A model generated the notes under the pieces. The model saw nothing but the letters and a program-made list of their open reading frames with translations. It did no database searches and was not told the DNA's origin. Shown piece after piece: positions 13,259 through 21,570 of a stretch of DNA of 41,810 bases; position 1 is the stretch's first letter, and every line of letters starts with the position of its first letter. Made by a program: the position numbers and the translations under genes. The stretch is from Sphingomonadales bacterium UBA2369 (GTDB lineage: Bacteria; Pseudomonadota; Alphaproteobacteria; Sphingomonadales; Sphingomonadaceae): the NCBI GenBank assembly GCA_002344055.1, contig DDTH01000007.1:119606-161415 (forward strand), read 5' to 3'.

Positions 13259-14710
13259 ATGAGAGCATTGCTCGCCTTGCTGGCCTTCCTCCTCGCCGCC
13301 GCCGCGCCGGTCGTGGAAAGCAGCCCGCTGCAACTCTGTCCGACAGCGGAAATGTCCCCCGCCTGCCGCGACGTGGCGCTCGACGATTTCCGGCCGGGCG
13401 AGCGCGAGATATTCCTGAACCAACGCGTGACGGTCGATCCCGCCGCGCTGCCGCTCGAACGGCCCAGCATGGTCCGGATCGTCGCCATGGCCAGCAGCGA
13501 GATCCGCTGGAACGGCGCATTGATCGGCACCAACGGCGCGCCGGGACCGGATGCCGCTTCCGAGCAGCCGGGGCGCTTCGTGGCGAACATCCTGGTCCCC
13601 GCCGGGGCGCTGCGGCCCGGCGACAATCTGCTTTCGGTGCGGATGTCGGCGCAGCATCTCTGGCTTCCGGTGGAACGGCCGATCCACATGATCGCGGTCA
13701 TGCCTTATGAAGGCGACCGCCTGCCGGGCCTCGAAATCTATCTCCCCGCCTTGCTCATGCTCGGCGCGCTGGGCGCGGCCTTCGTCTATTTCGCCGCCGC
13801 CGCATGGAGCGAGCGCGGCGCGCGGCTGCCATTGCTGCTGGCGCTCATCGCGGGCGCGGCCATGCTGCAACTGACGGTCGAGGTCAGCCGCTCCTTCGTC
13901 GCCTATACCTACCCCTGGCATCTCGTGCGGGTCGCGATCATCGCCTTGCTGGCGGGAGTCATCGCCACGTTTGGCGCAGCCTATGCGGCCACGCGGCTCG
14001 CGCCCGAAAGGTCGCGGCTGATCACCGTCCTGACCGGCCTCGCCGCCCTGGCCGCGATCATCGCACTGCCCTGGTACGACCTCAAGGCGATGGCCGCGAT
14101 CCTGGCGGGGGCAATCGGCATCGGCGCGGCCGGCACGACCGGCCTATGGCGGGGGCAGCGCGGCGGCTGGGCAGCCATGGCGGCCGCACTCGCAATCATG
14201 CTCCTGATGGCCTGGTTCCTGACCGATTTCCTCGACCATGCTTGGTTCCTGCTGCTCGCTGTCATCCTGGTCGCCCTGGTCGCCGAGCAGGTGCGCAGCC
14301 TGCGCCTCGCCCGCGCCGAGCGAGATGCAGAGGCAAAGCGGGCGGCAACACTGGCCGAACGGCTCGTGCGGGCCGAGCGCGAGGGCGAACCGATCCTCGC
14401 TTTGAAGGATGGCGCGCGCACCCACCGCGTCGTGGAGAGCGACATCCTCTATCTGCGCGCCGCCGACGATTATGCCGAGGCGGTGCTGGCCGACGGCCGC
14501 GAGCTGTTGGTGACAATGACGCTGGCACGCCTGCTCGCCACGCTGCCTCCGCGCTTTGTGCGGGTGCACAAAAGCTATGCCGTGAACCGGGGCCGCGTCG
14601 CCGGCGTCGCGCCGCGCCCGGGCGGCGGGCGCGTGCTCAGCCTGAGCGACGGATCGGAAGTGCCGGTCGGCCGGGCCTATGCGGGGGCGGTCGCTGAGGC
14701 GTTCAGCTGA
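13259..14710 (+). CDS. Membrane-anchored LytTR-domain transcriptional regulator
   Basis: A 483-residue one-component regulator. A signal peptide or first helix (1-18) is followed by a periplasmic domain of about 140 residues with a jelly-roll look (SEIRWNGALIGTNG, FVANILVPAGALRPGDNLL), like the extracytoplasmic part of 7TMR-DISM sensors. Next come about seven membrane helices (roughly 160-345), a short charged coiled coil (LRLARAERDAEAKRAATLAE) and a C-terminal LytTR DNA-binding domain (about 379-483, with DILYLRAADDYAEAVLADG and FVRVHKSYAVNR). It would bind DNA while tethered to the membrane and read a periplasmic ligand. Its 3' end overlaps the convergent HD gene by 8 bases. Confidence 0.85.
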   Translation: MRALLALLAFLLAAAAPVVESSPLQLCPTAEMSPACRDVALDDFRPGEREIFLNQRVTVDPAALPLERPSMVRIVAMASSEIRWNGALIGTNGAPGPDAASEQPGRFVANILVPAGALRPGDNLLSVRMSAQHLWLPVERPIHMIAVMPYEGDRLPGLEIYLPALLMLGALGAAFVYFAAAAWSERGARLPLLLALIAGAAMLQLTVEVSRSFVAYTYPWHLVRVAIIALLAGVIATFGAAYAATRLAPERSRLITVLTGLAALAAIIALPWYDLKAMAAILAGAIGIGAAGTTGLWRGQRGGWAAMAAALAIMLLMAWFLTDFLDHAWFLLLAVILVALVAEQVRSLRLARAERDAEAKRAATLAERLVRAEREGEPILALKDGARTHRVVESDILYLRAADDYAEAVLADGRELLVTMTLARLLATLPPRFVRVHKSYAVNRGRVAGVAPRPGGGRVLSLSDGSEVPVGRAYAGAVAEAFS

Positions 14711-15251
14711 CCATCTTCGCCGGGTTGGCGAACACCCGGCTCACCTCGGGGCGAAAGCTTTCGAGGGCATCCATGTCGTAGGCCGGATCGAAGGCTGGCG
14801 CGTCCCAATCGTCGACCAGCTTCACCGCGAAATCATACCAGGGCTGATCCGCGAACCGCTCCCGCGCCTCCGGGTCCAGCCCGAGATGCTCGAAATAGTA
14901 ACGCCCCTGAAATTGCTGGTGGTGATAGACGGCGTGATAGATGTCCTCGGACACATAGGGCTTCAGCATCTCGGCCGCGATCGGGCCGTGATTGGGGATG
15001 CTGAAAAGCTTGCCGAGATCGTGGCAGAGCGCCGCGACCACTTCCTGATCGCTCGCCCCGGCCCGCCGTGCGAGCGTCCCGGCCATCAAAGAATGCTGCA
15101 GCTGGTTGGCGCCGAAGCCGACCTCGATCGCCTCGAGCCGGGCCAGACTTTCCATGATCTGCTGCGCCGCCGCGCTCTGCTGATGCCGGGCATGTTCCGC
15201 CCCGATATGCTGCCAGTCGGCAGCGGTGCCCTCGTGCATGGTCGTGAACAT
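14703..15251 (-). CDS. HD-domain protein with MIOX/PhnZ-type metal-ligand pattern
   Basis: A 182-residue HD-superfamily protein. The possible ligands His53 (QLQHSL), His77-Asp78 (CHDLGK), His88 (NHG), His110 or His111 (VYHHQQ) and Asp147 or Asp148 (LVDDWD) fit the six-ligand pattern of diiron oxygenases such as myo-inositol oxygenase, PhnZ and TmpB better than that of phosphohydrolases. The tail PWYDFAVKLVDDWD...FRPE also resembles PhnZ in my recollection. A role as a mixed-valent diiron oxygenase is inferred; ordinary HD hydrolase activity is not excluded. The residue before QLxH that is Glu in PhnZ is Ala here, so the substrate may differ. The ribosome-binding site is weak. Confidence 0.72.
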   Translation of the reverse strand: MFTTMHEGTAADWQHIGAEHARHQQSAAAQQIMESLARLEAIEVGFGANQLQHSLMAGTLARRAGASDQEVVAALCHDLGKLFSIPNHGPIAAEMLKPYVSEDIYHAVYHHQQFQGRYYFEHLGLDPEARERFADQPWYDFAVKLVDDWDAPAFDPAYDMDALESFRPEVSRVFANPAKMVS

Positions 15252-15291
15252 GGGGCGATCATATCATTCCGGACCGGGCCGGAAAAGGCGG

Positions 15292-15323
15292 CCGGGATTC
15301 AGCCGAACCGGGATTCAGCCGAA
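15292..15323. repeat. Tandem duplication of a 16-base unit
   Basis: CCGGGATTCAGCCGAA occurs twice in direct succession (15292-15307 and 15308-15323). The stop codon of the small minus-strand gene lies in the right-hand copy. Probably a recent slippage duplication. Confidence 0.9.
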
Positions 15324-15491
15324 CAAGGTGCCGAAGACCACCAGTCCCCCGACCCATCCCGCCGCAAACAGCTTTGCATCGTCGAGCCATGACACCGCCT
15401 GCTCGATCGCCGGCAGCGGCCGCGCGACGGCCACTGGAAAGCTGCCCGGATTGCGGACGCGGCGGCGGACGAGCGGAGCCATGCGGTTCAT
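15315..15491 (-). CDS. Small single-helix membrane protein (58 residues), tentative
   Basis: An open frame of 58 codons starting MNRMAPLVRRRVRNPG and ending in a hydrophobic segment (LFAAGWVGGLVVFGTLFG). A basic N terminus followed by one C-terminal membrane helix would give a tail-anchored topology. No family was recognised, and no clear ribosome-binding site precedes the ATG. It fills an otherwise empty stretch between two same-strand genes. Its reality is plausible but unproven. Confidence 0.4.
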   Translation of the reverse strand: MNRMAPLVRRRVRNPGSFPVAVARPLPAIEQAVSWLDDAKLFAAGWVGGLVVFGTLFG

Positions 15492-15572
15492 GCCGCATGG
15501 CTAACAGCGGCTTAACTTTTGACGCAACAGGGGTTGCGACGGGCCGAGTCGTCTGTCCCGTTACGGGCCGGA

Positions 15573-16043
15573 TCAATGCGCGGCGTTGCCGCTCCCGCAG
15601 GCCGCCGCGCCCGGTTCCGCGCGCTTGTGCGCTTCGCCATGGCCGCCGCCCGCGCCGGCGGTGATGCACCAGGACCGGCTGCTCAGCACATAATCGCTGC
15701 AACGCTGCTCGTGGACGACATCGCCAAGCTTGTAATGGCCGATGGATTCGATCGACGAGATGCGCTCGACCTGGCCGTGGGCATGACCGGAAACGGATGC
15801 GACCAATGCCGCGTGGCAGGCCGAATGCGAACGGTAGCGGCGCGACTGGGCCGCATCGGCCTGCGCGTGCCGTTCGTCGGCGGCGGGATTGTGCGGGTGA
15901 TGCGGCTGATTGTCCTTCAGCGCCGAGCCGAAGGGCGGGCCGTAGGTCGCAGGCAGCAGCCGCTCGCCGAACGGAAAGATCTTGCCGCAGCCCGCGAGCA
16001 ACAAGGCTCCCGCCAGCAATGCGAACCCATGGCCCAGGCGCAT
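15573..16043 (-). CDS. Putative lipoprotein of unknown function
   Basis: A 156-residue protein with a textbook lipoprotein signal (MRLGHGFALLAGALLLAGC, lipid-modified Cys19) and a strong GGGGAAG ribosome-binding site just upstream, which fixes the start inside a longer open frame. The mature part is rich in His and Gly (NQPHHPHNPAADERHAQAD, then GAGGGHGEAHKRAEPG), with cysteines at SACHAAL, EQRCSDY, SWCITAG and AACGSG. The His-rich segment might bind metal, but no family was recognised. It is divergent from the gene at 16163. Confidence 0.7.
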   Translation of the reverse strand: MRLGHGFALLAGALLLAGCGKIFPFGERLLPATYGPPFGSALKDNQPHHPHNPAADERHAQADAAQSRRYRSHSACHAALVASVSGHAHGQVERISSIESIGHYKLGDVVHEQRCSDYVLSSRSWCITAGAGGGHGEAHKRAEPGAAACGSGNAAH

Positions 16044-16162
16044 GTCTTCCCCTTCTCTCTTCCGGCCCGGCATAGCGCAGCCGCGGCGGAACGAGAAGGT
16101 CGCGGTAAGCGCCGGTTCAGCCGCGAGCGCGCTCTGTCCGGACATTCTCGCGGGAGATGGAC

Positions 16163-16543
16163 ATGAGAAACCTGTTGATCGCAGCCGGTCTCGCCGTGCT
16201 GACCTGCGCGTCACCGGCGGGCGCGGAGCAGCGCAGGAGCGGCGGCAATGTGATCGAAGGCGTCGATTTCACCCGCCGCCCCGGCCAGCCGCCGATCGAG
16301 GAAACCTATCCCGACACAAGGGGCATGCCCCGCGATGTGCAGGCCTATATCATCCGCTGGAGCGACTGCCGGCACTGGGGCGGCGAATATAGCGAAGATC
16401 CGGTCCGCGCCGCCCAGATCGCCCGCGGCCAGCGCGAGGCCTGCGCCGGCATCGATGCGCTTGGCGAGCGCGTGCGCGACCGCCACCGGTCGAATCTTTC
16501 GGTCATCACGCGCCTGACCACCTACGAACCGATCGAGAATTGA
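16163..16543 (+). CDS. Small secreted protein of unknown function
   Basis: A 126-residue product with a cleavable signal peptide (MRNLLIAAGLAVLTCASPAGA). The mature chain has two cysteines (SDCRHWGGE and REACAGID) that could form a disulfide. ATG 16163 is chosen over the in-frame ATG at 16157 because GGGAG sits 6 bases ahead of it. Nothing in it identifies a function. It ends 10 bases from the convergent dioxygenase gene. Confidence 0.7.
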   Translation: MRNLLIAAGLAVLTCASPAGAEQRRSGGNVIEGVDFTRRPGQPPIEETYPDTRGMPRDVQAYIIRWSDCRHWGGEYSEDPVRAAQIARGQREACAGIDALGERVRDRHRSNLSVITRLTTYEPIEN

Positions 16544-16553
16544 GCGCAGCCGC

Positions 16554-17411
16554 TCAGACGTAATGAGGCTCGGGGCGCTCGTGCAATTGCTCGTAATGAA
16601 CCAGCACCGGCTCCGGCCCGAGCGGCACCGGCTTGCCGGCCCGGAATGCCCATTCGCCCCGGTCGCAATCCCCGGCGCGAACATAGCCGTTGATGAACAG
16701 GCGGCGCTGATGGTCCGACCGGTTCGTCCCCGAACCATGGACCATGTAGCTGTTCCATAGCGCCACATCGCCCGGCTCCAGCAGCACGTCGATCACGTCG
16801 TTCGCCGATAGCCCGACCGCCGCCAGCGCCTCGTCATCCATGCTGCGGCCCAGCACGTCGCTGGAATAATCCAGGGCCAGCTCGCCCTTCAAATGGCTGC
16901 GCGGAATGAAGCGCAGGCAGCCGGAGTCGCGGGTATGCGGGTCGATCGCCAGGCCGGTCTGCACATAGGCGTCGGACAGGTTGCGGTAGGCCGCCTCCGG
17001 CTTGCGGAATTGCGAATCCTGGTGCCAGGCGAAGTCGCCTTTCGATCCCGGCTTCTTCCAGTGCAGCTGGTTGATGATCTGCTTGATGTCGCCGCCGATC
17101 AAAGGCGCGAGCAGGGCCGCCCAGCGCGGGTCGCGCCGCACCGCGTCCAGCTCCGGCATGTGATAGGACGGCCATTGCACCATCTGCACGACCGGCGCGG
17201 CGCCACCCTCGCCCGCCGCCATACGATAGAACAGATTACCGTGCCGGAAGCTGCGCCCGTGCGCGACCGCCTCGGCATGGAGCCGGTCCACCGACGCCCC
17301 GATCGCCGCGACCTCGTCCGGCGCGAACAGCCCGCGAATGATCGCATAGCCGTCGCGCCGGTAGCGCGTGACGGCATCGTCCGCGGATTGCTGTTGTGCT
17401 GCGTTTTGCAT
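16554..17411 (-). CDS. Phytanoyl-CoA dioxygenase family Fe(II)/2-oxoglutarate oxygenase
   Basis: A 285-residue cytoplasmic protein of the PhyH family. The iron-binding facial triad is visible: His130 and Asp132 in WHQDSQF and His225 in MVHGSG. Arg236 or Arg237 (DHQRRLF) is placed to hold 2-oxoglutarate. The double-stranded beta-helix core is complete. Family members hydroxylate phytanoyl-CoA, ectoine, 2-aminoethylphosphonate (PhnY) and many small metabolites, so the substrate is open. A PhnZ-like HD protein lies 1.3 kb away on the same strand, an arrangement reminiscent of PhnY/PhnZ, though genes intervene. No clear ribosome-binding site precedes ATG 17411. Confidence 0.85.
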   Translation of the reverse strand: MQNAAQQQSADDAVTRYRRDGYAIIRGLFAPDEVAAIGASVDRLHAEAVAHGRSFRHGNLFYRMAAGEGGAAPVVQMVQWPSYHMPELDAVRRDPRWAALLAPLIGGDIKQIINQLHWKKPGSKGDFAWHQDSQFRKPEAAYRNLSDAYVQTGLAIDPHTRDSGCLRFIPRSHLKGELALDYSSDVLGRSMDDEALAAVGLSANDVIDVLLEPGDVALWNSYMVHGSGTNRSDHQRRLFINGYVRAGDCDRGEWAFRAGKPVPLGPEPVLVHYEQLHERPEPHYV

Positions 17412-17519
17412 GGACGCCGCAAAAATGCCGCCGCCCGAACGGCTTGGCCCCCATCTTTTGCCGCGCGCGATATAACCAGCGGGTATGCAGGCGGCCGCAC
17501 GAGCGGCTAATTGCCTGCC

Positions 17520-17723
17520 ATGACCAAACAGATCAGCCTGAAGCGCGCGGCCCTGTGGGGCGCTGTCATCTCTCCGATTATCCTGATCGTCCGCCTGACC
17601 CTGCTCGACCGCTGGCCGCGCGAGGATGCGGCATTCATGATCGGCTATATGCTCGGATCGGTGGGCGGCGGCGCTTTGATCTTCGTCGCCATCGCTGCGA
17701 TCATCAACGCATTGAGGCGCTAG
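17520..17723 (+). CDS. Small two-helix membrane protein
   Basis: A 67-residue protein starting MTKQISLKRAALWG. It has two predicted membrane helices (about 12-28 and 39-62) separated by a charged loop (DRWPREDA), and a basic C terminus (NALRR). No family was recognised. ATG 17520 is chosen because the chain then begins with a normal charged N terminus. It is divergent from the dioxygenase gene. Confidence 0.6.
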   Translation: MTKQISLKRAALWGAVISPIILIVRLTLLDRWPREDAAFMIGYMLGSVGGGALIFVAIAAIINALRR

Positions 17724-17859
17724 CCGCGCTGAAAACAATCCTCGACGAGATCAAAGCCCTGACCACCGGCGCATTTTTGCCGTGGCGTTACCGGAGCAGC
17801 AGCCAGCATCGATCGCAACCGATGCCAGAAAAAGATATTATTTTTCAGGGAGTTAAGGT

Positions 17860-17935
<76 letters not shown>

Positions 17936-17948
17936 ACACCTTGTCGCG

Positions 17949-17968
17949 CCGGTCCCTGGGAGGACCGG
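17949..17968 (-). other. Hairpin between the TIGR02300 gene and tRNA-Ala
   Basis: CCGGTCC and GGACCGG form a perfect 7-bp stem with a 6-base loop, 14 bases ahead of the tRNA 5' end. There is no T-tract. It could be a weak terminator of the upstream gene or part of the tRNA precursor leader. Confidence 0.5.
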
Positions 17969-18023
17969 AAGCGGGCATTTAGGTCAGGAGAACGGCTGGC
18001 GCAAGACCAGTCCGCCCCTGATT

Positions 18024-18356
18024 TCAACGCTCTTCGTCGTCTTTTTCCGCGCCGGAGACGCCAATGTCGTCATCGCCGCCCAGATCGACCTCGTCGTCCG
18101 GATTCTGCTCGGCTTCCTCGTCCGGCAGATCCTCCATCTCGTCGGCGGCCAGATCGCTGTCTTCCTTCTCCGCGGCGGCCTTCTCGGCCTTGGCGGCCTC
18201 ATAGGACATGGGCTGCTGCTTGGACTTCAGCACGGGCTCCGGGAACCAGTTCACGCCGCAGGAAATGCAGGTGACCGGATCTTCCTTGCCGAGATCGTAA
18301 AAGCGGGTCGCACACTTGGGGCAGGTGCGCTTGGTGCCCCATTCAGCCTTCACCAT
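18024..18356 (-). CDS. TIGR02300 family (FYDLN/acid-domain) protein
   Basis: A 110-residue alphaproteobacterial protein of unknown function. An N-terminal zinc-ribbon-like module (CPKCATRFYDLG...CISCGVNWF) is followed by a charged linker and a strongly acidic C-terminal tail (MEDLPDEEAEQNPDDEVDLG). The family name refers to FYDLN; here it is FYDLG. The start MVKAEWGTKR is chosen by family similarity, with GGAG 11 bases upstream. In many alphaproteobacteria this gene neighbours aroA-cmk-rpsA; here cmk is divergent and aroA is absent between them. Confidence 0.9.
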   Translation of the reverse strand: MVKAEWGTKRTCPKCATRFYDLGKEDPVTCISCGVNWFPEPVLKSKQQPMSYEAAKAEKAAAEKEDSDLAADEMEDLPDEEAEQNPDDEVDLGGDDDIGVSGAEKDDEER

Positions 18357-18476
18357 GGGTGAAAATTCTCCGTGATTTCGTGAAGCGGGCGGCAAGCGCC
18401 CTCAAATCGGCGCGCGCCTTGCCACACGCTTGGGGCGCTGTCAAAAGCCCGCGATGCGTATTTGTTCGGCCACTTC

Positions 18477-18556
18477 GGCACCGGCCCTCTCCCCCACCCG
18501 GCCTCCCATTCCAGGATATGCTGTTGGGAGGCCGGGTGGGGGAGAGGGCCGGTGCC
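18477..18556. repeat. Perfect 32-bp palindromic element upstream of cmk
   Basis: Two perfect 32-base inverted arms (18477-18508 and 18525-18556) flank a 16-base loop. The arms are C/G-rich (GGCACCGGCCCTCTCCC at the outer end). It ends 25 bases before the cmk start codon. It resembles the short intergenic palindromes (REP/BIME-like) scattered through sphingomonad genomes. No transposase is associated. Confidence 0.92.
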
Positions 18557-18581
18557 GTTCCCGCGCGAGCGGGACAAACAA

Positions 18582-19208
18582 ATGATCATCGCGGTCGACG
18601 GTCCTGCCGCGAGCGGCAAGGGCACGATCGCCAAGGCGCTGGCCGCGCATTACGGCCTGCCGCACATGGATACGGGCCTGCTCTACCGGGCCGTCGCGCT
18701 GAACCTGCTGGAGACGGACGGCGATCCGGACAGCGAATTTTCCGCCGCCCGCGCCTGCGACATAGCCCAGATCGACTTTTCCGATCCGCAGCTGAAGAGC
18801 GAGGCGGTGGGCGGCATCGCCTCGCGCATCTCGACCTATCCGATGGTCCGCGACGCCTTGTTCGAACGGCAACGCGCCTTCGCCGCCCAGGAAGGTGGCG
18901 CGGTGCTGGACGGGCGCGACATCGGCACGGTGATCGCCCCGGAAGCGCGGGTGAAATTGTTCGTCACCGCCGCCCCGCAAGTGCGCGCCCGCCGCCGCTT
19001 CGAGGAATTGAAGATGATGGGCATGAACGTTCATTATGAGGATGTCCTCGCGGACATCCACGCCCGCGACGAGCGCGACGCCGGGCGCAGCGCCGCGCCG
19101 CTGCGGCAGGCCGAAGATGCGATCGTGATCGACACCAGCGAGATGAGTCCGGACGAAGCCGTGGCGGCCGCGCTGGATGCGGTCGTGGGAATCGTCGGCC
19201 TCGACTGA
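18582..19208 (+). CDS. cmk: Cytidylate kinase
   Basis: A 208-residue (d)CMP kinase, which phosphorylates CMP and dCMP with ATP in pyrimidine salvage and DNA precursor supply. The P-loop GPAASGKGT is at residues 7-15, followed by HMDTGLLYRA (substrate domain), LDGRDIGTVI near 108 and the lid arginines RARRRFEEL. ATG 18582 is chosen because homology begins at MIIAVDGPAASG; the open frame runs further upstream only because it reads through the palindrome. The usual neighbours aroA (before) and rpsA (after) are missing. Confidence 0.95.
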   Translation: MIIAVDGPAASGKGTIAKALAAHYGLPHMDTGLLYRAVALNLLETDGDPDSEFSAARACDIAQIDFSDPQLKSEAVGGIASRISTYPMVRDALFERQRAFAAQEGGAVLDGRDIGTVIAPEARVKLFVTAAPQVRARRRFEELKMMGMNVHYEDVLADIHARDERDAGRSAAPLRQAEDAIVIDTSEMSPDEAVAAALDAVVGIVGLD

Positions 19209-19265
19209 CGCCTTGCAATCCATGCGGGCCGATGGTCTGTTCTCCCGGAAAAGGGTGGGGAGCGG

Positions 19266-21512
19266 ATGATGGTGGGTCGCGCGGTTTTTGTCGTCCTGGC
19301 GGCCGCCGCCGCTTTCCCCGCTCAGGCCCAGCAGCAGCGCCCGCGCTACGACGTCAGCATCACCCGCACGACCTACGGCATCCCGCACATCAATGCCCGC
19401 GATCATGCCGGGCTGGGCTATGGCGCGGGCTATACCGCCGCCGAGGACAATCTGTGCATCATCGCCGAGCAGATCGTCACCGTGCGCGGCGAACGGGCGC
19501 AACATTTCGGCGCGGGACCGGTCGCGGCGGGCGATCAGACGACCAATGTCGAAAGCGACATCTATTATCGCGTCACCGGCGATCAGGCGGCGCTGCGCCG
19601 CAGTTTCGCCGGCACCTCGGCGGACGGACGGGCGCTGATCACCGGCTTCGCGGCCGGCTATAACCGCTACCTCCGCGACGCTGCCGCGCGCCTGCCGGAG
19701 CCCTGCGGCGGACAGGTCTGGGTCCGCCCGATGAGCGCCGACGATGCCTTGCTGATCCTGCAGGGCGGGCTGCTCGCGCCCACCTTCCTGCGTCAGGTCG
19801 CCGCCGCCGCGCCGCCGCAAGCCGCCGTGCCGTCAGCGACCGCCGTCGGTCTTCCGGTCGAGAATCCTGAAACCGCTTTGGGCAGCAATGGCTGGGCCTT
19901 CGGCGCGGATGCGACCGCGAACCGGCGCGGGCTGCTCGTCGGCAATCCGCATTATCCGTGGGAAGGGCCGAACCGCTTCCGGCAGATGCACCTCACCATC
20001 CCCGGCCGCCTCGACGTGATGGGCGCCGGCCTCGTCGTCGCACCGTTCGTGGCGATCGGTTACAATCGCGACGTCGCCTGGACCCACACCGTCTCCACCG
20101 CCCGCCACAACACCCTGTTCGAGCTGAAGCTCGATCCCGCCAATCCCACCGCCTATCTGGTCGACGGCCAGAGCGTGCCGATGGAGCGGCGCGAGATCAC
20201 GATCCAGGTCAAGGACGCGGCCCCGGTCACGCGCACCGTTTATGCCACCCGCTACGGTCCGGTCGTCGCCGCGCCGCAAATGGGGCTGGGCTGGACGAAC
20301 GAGCGGGCCTTCGCCTGGCGCGACGCGAACCTCTACAATTTCCGCGGCACCGACGCCTGGCTCGCTTTCGGGCGCGCCCGCAATGTAGGCGAATTGCGCG
20401 ACATTGCCGGGCGCACCCTCGGCATCGGCTTCACCAACACCATCGCCGCCGACCGGCATGGCGACGCGATCTATGCCGACGTGACGCCGGTGCCGGACGT
20501 GGACGCGGCGCGGCTCGAACGCTGCGCGACACCCGTCTCCGCCATCGCCGCCAGCCAGCGCATCTATGTGCTGGACGGCTCGAAGAGCGATTGCGACTGG
20601 AACCGCGACCCGTCCTCGCCGGTGCCCGGCCTCACCCCCATTTCCCGCTTGCCCGTGCTGGAGCGTCGCGACTGGGTGCAGAACAGCAATGACAGCTATT
20701 GGCTGAGCAATCCCGCCGCGCCTTTGCCTGCCGCCTCGCCGCTCGTCGGCCCGGTCAACACCCGCCCGTCGTTCCGCACCCAGTCCGGCATCCTCGAAAT
20801 CCAGCGCTCGCTGGCCGAGGGCCGGATGACGCAGGCCCGCGCCCGTGACCTCGTCTTTGCCAATCGCAGCATGGCGGCGGAGCGGCTGCTCCCCGGCATC
20901 CTCGCGATCTGCGAGACCGACCCGGCCCTGCGCGCGCCTTGCGATGTACTGCGCGCGTGGGACCGCAAGGCCGATCTCGACAGCCGTGGCGCAATTCTCT
21001 TCTTCTCCTTGCTCCGCCACCTCGGCGGCAATGCTGCCAACCTCCAGCCTTTCGACCCCGCCAACCCGGTCGCCACGCCCGCCGGGCTGAGCGATGCGGC
21101 CGCCGAGCCGGTCAAACGCGCCCTCGTCGCCGCCGTCGGCGAACTGAGCACCGCCGGTATCCCGCTCGACGCACCTTTGGGCCAGGTTCAGGCCGCCCCG
21201 CGCGGTGATGCGCGCATCCCGATCCATGGCGGCCCGCACATCGCCGGCATCCTCAACATGATGCAGACCCGCGTGACGCCCGAGGGCCTCGTGCCGGTCC
21301 ATGGCAGCAGCTACGTACAGGTCGTGAGCTTCGAGCCCTCAGGCCCGGTCGCCGACGCTTTGCTCAGCTATTCCCAATCCACCGACCCCGCCTCCCCGCA
21401 CAGCAGCGACCAGACCCGGGCCTTCAGCGAGAAACGCTGGCACCGCCTGCCCTTCACCGCGGCTGAAGTGCGCCGCGCGGCGCTGGGGCCGACACAGCGG
21501 CTCCGGGAGTAA
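19266..21512 (+). CDS. Secreted penicillin/AHL acylase family Ntn-hydrolase
   Basis: A 748-residue precursor of the penicillin acylase superfamily, closest in feel to the acyl-homoserine-lactone/aculeacin acylase branch (WTHTVSTARHNTLFELKL). A signal peptide (to about residue 22, AQA/QQ) directs it to the periplasm. Autocatalytic cleavage would occur at Gly206-Ser207 (ALGSNGWAFG), making Ser207 the N-terminal nucleophile of the large subunit. Supporting blocks are NPHYPWEGPNRF and IHGGPHIAG near the C terminus. It would hydrolyse an amide-linked acyl chain. Quorum-signal degradation is a family possibility, not shown here. GGTGGGGAGCGG precedes two in-frame ATGs (19266 and 19269). Confidence 0.9.
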   Translation: MMVGRAVFVVLAAAAAFPAQAQQQRPRYDVSITRTTYGIPHINARDHAGLGYGAGYTAAEDNLCIIAEQIVTVRGERAQHFGAGPVAAGDQTTNVESDIYYRVTGDQAALRRSFAGTSADGRALITGFAAGYNRYLRDAAARLPEPCGGQVWVRPMSADDALLILQGGLLAPTFLRQVAAAAPPQAAVPSATAVGLPVENPETALGSNGWAFGADATANRRGLLVGNPHYPWEGPNRFRQMHLTIPGRLDVMGAGLVVAPFVAIGYNRDVAWTHTVSTARHNTLFELKLDPANPTAYLVDGQSVPMERREITIQVKDAAPVTRTVYATRYGPVVAAPQMGLGWTNERAFAWRDANLYNFRGTDAWLAFGRARNVGELRDIAGRTLGIGFTNTIAADRHGDAIYADVTPVPDVDAARLERCATPVSAIAASQRIYVLDGSKSDCDWNRDPSSPVPGLTPISRLPVLERRDWVQNSNDSYWLSNPAAPLPAASPLVGPVNTRPSFRTQSGILEIQRSLAEGRMTQARARDLVFANRSMAAERLLPGILAICETDPALRAPCDVLRAWDRKADLDSRGAILFFSLLRHLGGNAANLQPFDPANPVATPAGLSDAAAEPVKRALVAAVGELSTAGIPLDAPLGQVQAAPRGDARIPIHGGPHIAGILNMMQTRVTPEGLVPVHGSSYVQVVSFEPSGPVADALLSYSQSTDPASPHSSDQTRAFSEKRWHRLPFTAAEVRRAALGPTQRLRE

Positions 21513-21570
21513 CATCGTCACTGCGGCGTCGATTGTGGCGAGCCGCCACCCCGCCTAATGCTGTCCGCCG

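Noticed and set aside
18462..18581. Upstream extension of cmk reading through the palindrome
   Set aside because: Cmk homology starts at MIIAVDGPAASG; the extra 40 codons translate only the repeat.
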